From contig CM049318.1 of NCBI GenBank assembly GCA_026874595.1, forward strand, positions 24,697,456 through 24,761,455: a stretch of DNA of 64,000 nt, read 5' to 3'. This document shows, piece by piece, positions 13,426-26,600 of the stretch. A program made the translations under genes and the position numbers. The stretch is from Sipunculus nudus (taxonomy: Eukaryota > Annelida > Sipuncula > Golfingiida > Sipunculidae). The notes beneath the pieces are model-generated. The model was not told where the DNA came from. It did no database searches and saw nothing but the letters and a program-made list of their open reading frames with translations. Within the stretch, counting starts at the first letter, position 1, and each line of letters begins with the position of its first letter.

Positions 13426-16400
13426 CATATATAAGTATGACTGAGACTACACTATTGAACTATTTGTTTGTTTATTAGTTTGTAGGTATACACTTTGAAG
13501 ATTTCTGTTTGCAATATCAAGATTATGTTCGCATATATGACGGAACGACCACCTCACAGAGGCAGATTGCCTCACTCAGCGGATGTTATAAACCTTTTCC
13601 GTATTTTTCCACCGGTCCACATGTACTGCTCACCTTCATCACAGACGGCAACTCAGTACGGAGAGGGTTCAATCTGTATTAGCAGATCCCGAATCAAGGT
13701 AACCACCCCGTATAATATTTGTATATGCACATTACCCAAAAAACGGTGCAAAGGTTCTGATTTGTATATACCTGAAGCGAACACGATTTCGTAGCATCAG
13801 TCTGCGTTTATATTTGTTCACGTGCGTTCGACTGTTAATGTGTGTTCTTTAAACATATATGAAGAACCATTTTCATTTGCACACGCAAACGCGTTGTCAT
13901 CTTATCTGATTTTAAGAAACATAGGGTATATTATGATAGGAAACACTTTCATTTACTCAAGTTGCATTTTTGGTGCAGTTGGTATAACCATCCGTCGATA
14001 TGGAGTGACACCTGTTTTTGTGGCATCTAATTCTAGTCTTTGCCTTTTTAAGGCATCGACATTAAACCTTCGATATATATATACGTAAATTTAATGCTTT
14101 TGGTGGCAAATTTAATTTGTAATGGATCTGCAGCCTTTTGATAATCTACATGAACCATCTAGGCAAAACAAAGCAAATCAAATTAAATAGGAAATACTGT
14201 TTAAACATATATAATCATTGTAATGTTATGCGTCATTAAAAAAAGGTAATTTCCGAACAGTTATCCTTTATTATAAAGCAGTTAATACTTTTTGCAAAAT
14301 AACAATTAAAGTAGGGTTATGCGTCATTTACAGACACACAGGAAGGAACGCCTTTTCGAGTGAACATTCCTGAACTCTATGTATCTGCTTGTGTATGCAC
14401 CTTTAGACTTTACTCCCTAGATCACACATATCGTGGGATATTGTAATTTTTTTTCACAAAATTAGTTCATTTATATATTGAGTATATAATACGCAATAGT
14501 GAATGTGCAAATACAGGTAATGGCCCATATAATCATATGTGTGTCTGAACACTGCCCCGTGCGAGATAATATCCTGGGAGTACCATGTACATTTTCATTT
14601 ATTTGACGAAAACGTTCGAATATCAGCGTCTGGTGGGAACCAATGTAGTTAAATAGTAATACAAGGAATACTGTCTACCTTCATCACAGCAAAATGTGTT
14701 AATGGACCATGGATGATAAGTGACATTCTTTCTGACAATATGTTTTACAAGGGTAAATCTGCTTCCACGTTCTATAATATTATTTGTTTTATTAGAATTA
14801 TTCAATTTTCATAACATAATCTTCACATTTGTGTTCACATCTTCAACCTGTTAGATTGAAATATAGCTTCTATGAGACCTTATGGCAAGGTTTTGAGTAG
14901 AGAGAATATATTCAATAAATGCACGCCAACATAGGAATTAACGTTTCTTACACGTAACGTTGCCAGTAAGTGTAGGCGCACACCTCAATTTTTATAGACC
15001 ATGGTCTATTCTTTACAGATTTATGTTCCTATATGACCCATTTGTTCTACATTGCCGCTCACATCAAATATAAAATTATTTTCAGCTTCCCATATGAGAA
15101 AAGAGAAAGCACGTTTCAAGTAAAAAAAAGTTATTTTTTTATAGGTATTGTGATAAATTGTCTAATTTTTAGAGTGTGGCTCCTGGTCAAAGTCTAACAA
15201 CAATACGGAACAACAGTCTGGTTGGATATCCTCTCCGAATTATCCGAATAACTACCTTAACTATCACTTTTGTTCCTGGCTGATCACTGTCAACGAAAGC
15301 AGCGTGAGTAAATGCTTTAACTCGCCTGAACACTGTGCTATTATTTTTTAAGTACACAAATATCATTGTCAGTTTACGTCGTGAATATCTAGATAATAGA
15401 CTTTTGTAACGACCGGGTAATCACCGTATGTAGTGTTCTGGCCAAATTAAAAAGACTATGTTCGGTTGGTAAAATATAAATGCAAAACATGCAAAAACAT
15501 CACTTTAGAAGATAAGGTAAAATTTGTATTGAAATCCTGATAAGTATCAGTTATCGTTGTCAGGTGGCGCTACTGTAACGGAGAACATTGAACAATTATT
15601 ATTTGTCAGCATTAAAATTAATTGCATTATGTATAAGATATCCAGTTATGGACGCCTGTATATGTTAAATAGCAAACATGAATTGTTTATGATGTATCTT
15701 TTTAATTGACTTGTGGTGGTAGGTTGTCTTGCGGCCATCGTGTACAATTTATATTAGAACCTGCACCTTTCATCAAGATCCTTAGAGCTAACCATAATAA
15801 CCGGTCACGTATTGTGTCGAAACATTGGTTTGCATGGTTATAAATTATTAGGTGAGATATTATAAAAGGCCTGTGTCATGTTTCGAGTACCAATGTACAA
15901 ATAAGGGCCGCCACTGATGAAAATTCCACATTCGTCATGAAACTCATGAACTTGTTAAACACACTTATTGAGCCATATTAGACCTTTTAGGTTTACATTT
16001 CACTTTTAATCATGCCAATTATGGTCACAATTACGTAAACAAGGTATTGGCCAATCGGTCATGTTGGTCAATTGTAACTTGTTACATATGAGATCTAACC
16101 CACAAATTTTCTTGACCTTCATTATTATAAGACCTTCGGCACAAGCGCCATATAATCGTCTTTATCACCAAAAGAACTGACAATAAAATTATGTGCACCG
16201 TATAGAAATTTCGGGGTCCAAACTGCAAAATTTGTTGGGTTGGTAAAAATAGCACCTGAAAATAAGTTGTTCAAGATAAGGTATACCTTATATGAATAAA
16301 AACAGGATGCTCAGTATCAGATATCACCGTCCAATGTCGCTCATAACGTATTGAGTATATGTTGAGTAAATTAGAGAATTTGTACATTTTTATTAATTAG

Positions 16401-16465
16401 CATAAAAAACAATTAAGTATTGCATTACACAAGACAGGTCAGTTGCCGGATGTAAATATATAAGC

Positions 16466-16521
<56 letters not shown>

Positions 16522-18276
16522 TAGCCAATCTATCAAGTACCTAGAGTACAATATTTTTTTATGGATTTCTGAAGGTAGGAATCAAATTAGATTTGTCGTC
16601 CTCTTGACCGCCGTAGGTAATTATGTAAAATGCAAATTAAGACCGCCATTAATGGACCTTCTAATTTCCTGAATATCTTTAGAGATTACCATGATTACTT
16701 GTAAGACACTGTGTGTATACCAAAGATTTAAATAAAAAATGTTAGCCATTGTGTTATTGTGTCTAGACATAAGTAATTATGATCAAAGGGTTAAATGAAA
16801 CAATATTAACAACGTTGTAGTCATGTTTAAACTCAATATCCGTATTTGGACCACAGTTGATGAAAGTGTTACTTTCTTCACGATATCACGATTATACCAT
16901 AGTAATTGTACAATCATCGTATACGGTCCTAAGTGTCCATGGCCAAAGATTAAAATGAAACAATATTTTTAGTTCAATATTCAAATGCGGGTGGTCGTTG
17001 GTAGGAGGTCTACTTTCTCCAGTGTCAAGAGACCTACCAAAGACATTCAATCAAACATTTATGTGTAGGTTTCATGGCGAAATGTAACAATTAAAATTTG
17101 GTTTATATTGCAGTTTAAATTTCAATATGCAATTTTGGGGTTGTTTTAGGAAAGCGTTCCGAAACATTTCCAGAACTGTTTATTCTAGTAGATCTATTTT
17201 TATCCTTTGAAAAGGGTTTAGGTTTCTCTTAATGAAACGACATTCCATGCAGCTGACAATATTGCTTGAGTTGACATATTGGGTCGCCTTACAGATAAAG
17301 ACTGACCAAATTGTTGTATATCACATAATTTTATCTGGTACTTTTTCCAAAAATCTTATATATTTTACATATAACATATATGAACAAGTTTGAAAAGGCA
17401 ATCTCAAATAGAACCTCTAAGTATTCGTTACCGTTCGTGAAAACATCAACATAATTAATTTACCATATATAATGCTTATAAGTGGTAATTAGATATGAAC
17501 AGTACATTCCTATATTAAGCAAAGAAAGTACAAGATTCACATCTAGAATAAATGGTAAATCGTTCCAATAAACACTAGATTCTTATTATAATCTTGACCA
17601 AGGCACCCTAGATTTGGCAAGCTTTTTGATAATATACATTTTTTTTAATCCGGATATTATGATGCTTCTATTGGCATTTAGAAAAAAACTGAAACACTGA
17701 ATATAAAACACTGAACCTCAATTGTTCCGATGGATTTTTACCATTATTTCACTATTTCTGGATGTCATGTTTGTCCAAATTTTGTCAAATAGCTTCCAAT
17801 TCGGATATTGCAGATAATAAATTTTCAACAAATGAGGCTATGATTTGCATACCTTAATTTACAAACAAAGTGTGACGTCGTTAACATTTAAGCATTTGAC
17901 CATATACCTTAATTTACGATTTGATATTTGGCCAACAATCATGCTAATCCTGAGATATTAAAAGATTTTTTTCAAAGGCGCCTTTAATGGCATATTTCAC
18001 AAATTGGGAACAAAAAATTGTCAATAGACCCCTATCATCACAAATCAATAAAAGTCCTTGTACTAAAAACATTTAATAGGTAACCCCTACTAAAAATGCG
18101 ACAATAAATAACCATATTTAATGTTATTGGAGATTCATATAATACTTACTGTAAATAAAAAGGGAGATTCAATGCTATCAGAGTGAATAAAATTAGTTTG
18201 CATACTATTTCGTATTTAAATTAAAATTTAATTATCTCTTTGTAAAGCATATACTTACAAATACACATACACACAC

Positions 18277-18356
<80 letters not shown>

Positions 18357-21300
18357 GACTGAGATTACTATATTGAACTTTTTGTTTGTTTATTAGTTTG
18401 TAGGTATATACTTTGAAGATTTCTGTTTGCAAAGAAACCGTGATTATTTTCAAATATATGACGGAACTACCACCTCACAGCGGCAGATTGCCTCACTGTG
18501 GGGATGCTATAAACCTCCTCCGTATTTTTCCACCGGTCCACATGTACTGCTCACCTTCATCACAGACGGCAACACAGTACGGAGAGGGTTCAATCTGTAT
18601 TGGCAGATCCCGAATCAAGGTAACCATCCTGTATAATATTTGTATATGCACATTACCCTCAAAACGATGCAAATGTTCTTATTGGTATATACCTCAAGCG
18701 AACTCGATTTCGTAGCATTAGTCTGCGTCTATATTTGTTCACGTGCGTTTGACTGTTAATGTGTTCTTAAAACATATATGAAGAACCATTTTCATTTGCA
18801 CATGCAAACGCGTTGTCATCTCATCTGATTATTATAAAGATGAGATATATTGTGATAGGAAACACTTTCTTTTAATCAAATTGCATTGTTGGTGAATTCG
18901 GTATTACCTGCCGTCGATATGAAGCAACACATGTTTTTCTGTGATCTTATTCTACTCCTCGACTTTTTACGGCATCGATTGCGATATATTTACATAGATT
19001 TAACGCTTTAGTGGCAAATTTAATTTGTAATGGATATGCAGCCTTTTGATAATCTACATTAACCATCTAATCTAAACAAACCAAATCAAATAAAATAGGA
19101 AATACTGTTTTACAATATATAATTACTGTACCGTTATACGTCAGTATAAACAGGTAATAGTAGTGCAGTTATCTTTCACTATAAAGCAGGTTATACTATT
19201 TTGCAAATTACAGTAGAGTTATGCGTAATTTGAAAGACACACATGAAGGACTAAGAAGGACCGAGTGAATATTCCTGAACTCCATGCTTTCTCTTGTATA
19301 TGCACCTTTAGATTTTACTCTCCAAATAATACGTATTGATTTATATTTTAAGTTTATCGGAACAGCAAATAGTAGATTTACATATAAAATACATAATACA
19401 CAATAGTCAATGTATAAATAAATTTAATGTTTTACTATATATCTGTCTAAACACTGCTTAAATGCCTCAAATGACAGTAATCGTCGGAATACCTTGAACA
19501 AGTTCATTTCTTTTCCACTTGAGAAGGAACGTACACATGTCATGTCGAAAATACGTATGAACCTAGGTATGAACCTATGTAATTCGATAGTGAATCAAAG
19601 AACACTGCCCGAATGCATCTTGACAAAATGTACATATATACCATGGATATTATTAATCTAAAGTTTATTTTGATGTAAAGTGAAATTCTGACAATATATC
19701 TTAGAAAGGTAAATCTGTCCACTTTCACTTAAATTAATGTCAATTAGTTTATTTACATTATACAATTTTGATAACATATTCTGGACATTTTTTAGGTGCA
19801 TCTTCAAAGTCTGTCAGATCAAAATTAATATGCATTTTATATTCTACAACGGGACCCCATTCCCTGCTTGAGAGTACAGAGAATACATTTCGTAAATACA
19901 CGCCAACATATGAATCAACGTTTCTCACACATTATATTTTTCGTTAGTGTATATATAGACCGTGGTCTACACTTTATATACAACAGTTCCCACGTGGTCA
20001 ATACTTTGTACATAGCCGCTCATATCAAGTATAAACTTAATTTCGTTTTCCAATAAGACAAGACAGGAAGTACGTTTTAGGTAGAAACAGTTATTCCATA
20101 AATGTTGTAATATGTACTTTCAGAATGCGGCTCTTGGTCAAAACCAAACAAAATCAAGAATCAGCAGTCTGGTTTGATATCCTCTCCAAACTATCCAGAT
20201 AACTACCTTAACAATAGTTACTGTTCATGGCTAATCACTACCGACAGACGCAGCGTAAGTAACTGTTTTTTTTATATCTCTCAAATAACTAGTCTTATCA
20301 CTGTGATATTTTTGACGTAAACATATATACGTTTTGAAACTTAGCTAAGAATAATTGGACCGTGTAAGGTCCATGTGTAGTGTTCGGTTCCAATTAACAA
20401 ATTATGTTCGGTTTGTAAAACCTAAACACAACCTCCTGATTGTTAGATCAGATATTAACAAAGGCTTAAGTCTTGTTTTAAATATGAACAGGCAAAACTC
20501 CATCATAATTACAACGTTTGCATTGCTGACATTTGTGTATATTCAATTAGATGCATATATTTTCTAACAAAAATAAAACACTTGAATCATAAGGCACAGT
20601 ATAACCTTGACCTGATAAACTTATATTGATATCACCTGTTCTGAAAAGAGAGTTAGACCATAGACGCTGAAAAATCATCTCTGTAGCTCGCTGCTTTTTT
20701 TGTGGGAAAGGTGTGTTTCACAAGTTCCGATCAACTGAAATACGGCAGAAAATGCCAAAATCTACGTTTTATATGTACCAAAAACTCTATACCAAAATAT
20801 CTTTAGGCCATAACTACCTACTACCTAATCAACTACCTAACATCTCCAATACCTTAAGTTTCAATATTATCACTCAATTGTGTTCACTTGTTTACAAATA
20901 TTTACCCTAGTTATTTTTTTTTTCTGCGAGAAGTTCCTTTGAATTGTTCCTCTGGTCTGAGAAATGTACTGATATGCATTTTTATATTTTAATAATTGAT
21001 ATGGATATCTGAACTAGATCACCTGTCTTTTAAGATCGTAGCCGTTATACGTTGAAACTTGTCGCAAAGTTCAGGAAATTCCTTAAATGATATAATTTTA
21101 AAACTCAAATGACATCAATGATATCCATACTCTCTGATTTATTGATACTGTTTGTGCACCCAAGAATAATTTAAGGAAACAAATGAAACAAAAGCCCCCG
21201 TACCTCAACAATTAATGTTGGATTAACATGTTTCTTGCTGTGTTTATTCATCAGCTGCTAACACAGGTGGCTTGCATCAGTTAATATGCTGAGTCCTTAA

Positions 21301-23613
21301 GTAGTTTTATCAGTTCAAGAAGTTATTTTTGTTTCGTTTTGATAGTTTTATAAAAAAAAGTTTTATGTTTTAACTTTTACTTTTTATAAAAGCTATATTT
21401 TTTAATCTTAAGTAGTTTTATTAGTTCCAGAGGTTGTTTTTTTCTTTCGTTTTGACAGTTTGATCCTCTATATTTTAAGACTGCCAAATTACGTCAATAG
21501 TTTCAGCTTCTCAACTGCGATTTCATCTAATGCTGGTAGGGCATTGTGAAAGATGTTTTTCGATTTATGCTTTAAAATATTGACCAAGTAATTCAGAAGA
21601 TTTATATATCAAAATAATGTTGCTGTTGACTGAATAATGTCCAGGTTACTCTTTCGGAATAAAGTGACTTCTATGCATGTGCATACATAACTTCTTGTGA
21701 TCGATTATGTAAACATTCAGACGATTAAATAGATTATGATAAGAAACGACCAATTATTGATATATTCGAATAATTGACTCTAGCATATAGTGTCCTAGAA
21801 TATGACACTTATTTGATCATAATTAGGTTCATTAGTTGCTGGACATTGATAGTGCTACCTGTGTTTTCTGCGTTCACTAATTTTATCTATTTTTGAGACC
21901 GTCAATTGACAGCGGTGTTCAACAATGTTCCCAACTGTGGTTTCTTCTAGTGTCCTGAAAAGTGTATACATATCGATCAAAATTGGATTGTTAAGTTTAT
22001 GAAGACGCGTGTTATAAAGACTTGTTTTATAAGTAGTTTCTGCATCTGTGAATTTCCTATTGTTCACACATCGTTAAGTCTATTTTAAGACTGTCAATGA
22101 CAGCAAACTTATAAGTTTTTTTTAGCTGTGGTTTAATATAGTATCCTAAAACCACTTTTGATTATTGACCATGATATGTTTTTGACCAGTTTTAGCCGTT
22201 CTGTAAGGCTTTTGGCAACACCTGTATTTTTTAGTTCAGCTTACTTTCATTCAGGCTAAGCTATAGCAATATGACTTTATCCATCGCCCTGCCCCCCGGC
22301 CTTCCTTTCACGGGACACACATCATAACCATTTGTCTCATAAATTTCTAACTTAAAATCCGGGGAGTCCTTTCATAATATCTTTGGAAATTGGAAACTAG
22401 ATCGGAGTGACCTTGACCAAATGAGCTACACAGCAAAACCAACACCATAAAAATCAACTTTTCTAAGTTTGTGGAGTGTTGCATATGACGGGTATATTTT
22501 TTTAGAAATCTTACTCTAGCACTACCTGTATAGACCATTCATTAATTGATTGAGTCTTCACATCTGTGTAACCCATTACTGGACGAGAAAACCTGACGAC
22601 TTTGATGTAAGAAGATCAAAGGTCAAGATAACATCTAAAGTTAATCTGAATTCGCTTTCAGATGAAAAAAGTCCTATAAGTTTTATAATGTCATGCAAAT
22701 CAGCTTTGCGTCATGAACCATCAGTCATTTGTTTTAAATCTTACTAACAATAGACCTGGATAATAGAATTTTGCATTAGATAACCGGGGCACATTTTATT
22801 CAACCTGATCTAAAAATTCCCGGGAAACAAGATTGTGGTATGAATATACATTTCCTACAAGTTGCAAAATTGCTAGCAATGTCATAACGGGTCTTCCGCT
22901 AGAGAGTGAGAGGCCAAATGGCTATATCAACATGTGTGTAAAACATTCATATATTCCAAGTAATGAATCTTGTACATTTCTGATATATCTTGTGATACCG
23001 TATAACATTTATTAACAGGTTAAGGAGATAATAATCAGTCAGATATATTAGGTAAATATATATATCTGTATGTATATACACCACAATGACTGCCATATTT
23101 TGAATTTTAGACTGTGAAACTGTTTAAATGTATTTTTAGCATTTCTGACCATAAAAATTTGTCTACATTTCATGTTGGCCATAGCTTTCGAATAAAATAA
23201 TGAAAAAAGTACAGCCTTTACTCAGCGGCGTGCCCTAATTTGAATAAAAAAAAATGATAAACGAACTCAATTGTTGCAATTAGTCTTTCATATGCAATTT
23301 AAGCAATAAAACTTAGGTCTTAAAAGTTTGGCTAATTATCGTGCTTTTTGAGATGTTAAAAAAATAACATTTCCTTCAATGACTATCCTTAATTACAGAT
23401 TACTAAAATTTTAAAAAGTGTCAGGGTACAGCTACCATCACACATCCATAACGTAACGAAACTTTTACCATAGACAAGTCATAGGCAATCTCACTAAAAA
23501 ATGCGTCAAATAAATGTAATTAGTAAAAATGGTGATTCATTTTGAATTTACATATAAAAGAATAAACGGATAAAATAGTGTGAGTGCGAATACATGTTGC
23601 ATACACTGGTATT

Positions 23614-23695
<82 letters not shown>

Positions 23696-26600
23696 GATTG
23701 TGTGATATATGTTAACATATTTATTCGTTTATTAGTATATAGGTATATACTTTCAAGATTTCTGCTTGGGAACTTCTGGGGATTTAGTCAAAATATATAG
23801 AGGCACGAACCCCTTGCACCAACGTATTTACTCATTTGACGGATGCCGTGAATATAATGGTCCATATAATGTCACTGGTCCACACGTACTGATCACTTTC
23901 AACACAGACAGCAGTGTAGAACGAAAAGGATTCAATCTTACTTGGCAGATCCAAAGTCTAGGTAACTACTGTTTATCAGTGTTTTATATACAACCTTTCC
24001 CAAAACACAAAACATAGGTGTATTTCTCTAAAATATGATACATAATAATGAATGTTTAAATACATTTAGTTTCGTGTATTATTATAAGTCCGTATAATAC
24101 TGTAAAAAATATGATCATTGCCTGAGGAATTAATATGATTTACATGTTTTCATATAAGTAAAGTGTAAAGGCAGTCCCATTTGCAAATGAACGATAACAG
24201 ACCATGATTTACACATTATCGATTTAGATTCTCACATGGTCCATACTTTATCCATACATAGCTCACAGCAGGCATCACCTTGCTCTCGGCTTCCGGTAAA
24301 ACAAAAAAAAGAACGCACGAGTCAGGTAAGAAATGGTTATGCTCATGATATATGTTGACATGCATTGTTTAATTATCAGAATGCGGCTCCTTGTCAGAAC
24401 CTGACCAGATCAAGGATCAAACGTCTGGTTGGATTTCCTCTGTAAACTTTCCAAACCTCTACTTCAATAACCTGGCCTGCTCATGGCGTATCACTGGCGA
24501 CGAGGACAGCGTAGGTCAATTTTTTTTTATGTGTTAGGAAATAAGCTTTAAGACAGATATCCGTTTCAGAACTCATCCCTTGATAACAATACAATAGACC
24601 GGTCCCAATGAACACTTGTAAGGCTTTTAAAAATATTTAAACACAACCTCCGACAGGAATTTCGATACGGTAGAATTAATTTTTATGGAAACAAAGTGAT
24701 ATTCAGTTTTAGTTATCGATTTCAAATGACGCTGTTGCAATGGGGAAAGCTGGTATTTTTTTATTTGTTAGGACTGAAAAGTTTGGCATTATATATGATT
24801 TTCTAATTCCAGCCTGCGATGGTAGGGGTCCACTTAAATTTGTTTTCCCACTACATTCTTGGAAAAGGGTGTAATATACAGATTAAGGCCTCCATTAATT
24901 AACATTCTATCCTAACTAATCATGATAGCTGGTCAAACAGTGTACCTAGATCCTGGTGTTCAAGGTCAAAGATTCAAATGGAACAATATTGACAAAAGTT
25001 AAGTATTTTAAATCTTAATATACAAATCAAGTTTGTCGTCGACGAAGTCTATTTTACTCAAAGCCTCAAGAATATCTTATGGCATACAGTTAAATATTTT
25101 GTCAAGACCTACACTTTAATGGGCAAGATAAGAGTAAAAGAACATCACCATCAGTTTAATTAAAATAAAAAAAAAATTGATATCCAATTTAGGGTAGTCG
25201 TTGATTGAAACCTTCAACATTCCAAGAACAAACCATGGTAATCATGCAAATGCATTGTCAGACCTGTTTTTTTCAAGGACAAAGATTCATACTAAGCCAT
25301 CGTAAGAACAGCACCTTCAAATCTCTATTTTAATCATGCAAATGAAATTCACCATTGACAAACCCTTGTGTTTTATCTCTAAATGGGAAACCATGGCAGC
25401 TGGTGACTTGTGATCTAATCATAGGGGTTCATAACCAAGGTTTATATAAAACTGTCAGCACAATTGTCATATGACCACCTGCATTATCAAAGAACTAACG
25501 ATGATGTTTTGCCAACATCCATCCATTTTCAGGATTACTTGGTTAGATATTAACAAAGGCTTAAGTCATGTTTTAATTATGGATAAGCAAAACTCCATCA
25601 TAATTACAACGTTTGCATTGCTGACATTTGTGTATATTCATTCGGATGTATATGTTTTCTAACAAAAATATCACACTTGGATAAAAAGGCACAGCATAAC
25701 TTTGACATGATAAACTTATATTGATATCACCTGTTCTGATAAGTGATTTAGACCATAGACGCTGAAAAAAATCATCTCTGTAGCTCGCTGCCTTTTTTTT
25801 TTTTTTTTTTTGTGGAGAAGTTGTGTTTCACCAGTTCTGATCAACTGAAATACGTCAGAGAAAGCCAAAATCTGTGTTTCATATGTACCAAAAACTGTAT
25901 ACCATTGACAAACCCTTGTGTTTTATCTCTAAATTGGAAACCATGGCAATTGGTGACTTGTGATCTAATCCTAGGGGTTCATGACCAAGGTTTATATGAA
26001 ACTGTCAGCACAATTGTCATATAACCACCTGCATTATCAAAGAAACTAACCATGATGTTTTGCCAACATCTAGACCTACGTTTTCAGGATTACTTGAACA
26101 AAGCTCAATCAGTCGCATACCAATTATTTTCAGAATATGCGAATTAGGAAGATCAAAATGTTTATGAAATAAGTTTGGTCGCATATTTATAGCGGTCAGA
26201 CGTTTTTGCTGTTAACTTTTGAGTAAATGATATCATTAAATGCATGGGATTTCTTAAACAAATTAGGCTCGGTTATAAATGACAGTATAAAACAAACCTG
26301 ACAAAATATGTAATTACCTCTTGATATCTACTGCTTTACACAATATCCAGTGAGTATACTTTGTTGTCCATCTCGAAAATCTAGTTTCCAGCTTCGAAGG
26401 AGATTTCTCCCGGAGGTCTGTGGGTGTTGTGTAGGAAATCTTTCAATGCAATGGTTATGATTTAAACCTTTTTAAAGATGGCCGGATAACGGACAAATAT
26501 CCTTCGCTATAGCTTAGCATGATTTAAAGTCAGCTGAAAAATACAAGTGTTTCCACCAACCTTATGGAACAGATAAAAGAAGTCAACAACATATCATGGT

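Larger units (their letters stand above)
10351..15172 (+). repeat. Tandem cassette unit 3, about 4.82 kb
   Basis: Nearly identical to unit 2 and to most of unit 4. Differences are scattered point changes, microsatellite length, and a segment of about 110 bp missing near 11,766 relative to units 2 and 4 (the ACCGCCGTAGGTAATTATG phrase). Carries the TAG-bearing exon B3. Confidence 0.92.
15173..20123 (+). repeat. Tandem cassette unit 4, about 4.95 kb
   Basis: Very close to units 2 and 3 until just after exon B4. The B4-A5 intron (18,620-20,123) is clearly more diverged from the matching introns of units 1-3, which places the edge of the recent duplication block near 18.4-18.8 kb. Confidence 0.88.

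Noticed and set aside
23594-23800. Frames with Tyr-Ile repeats (also at 647 and 18,232)
   Set aside because: These are translations of (TA)n microsatellites.
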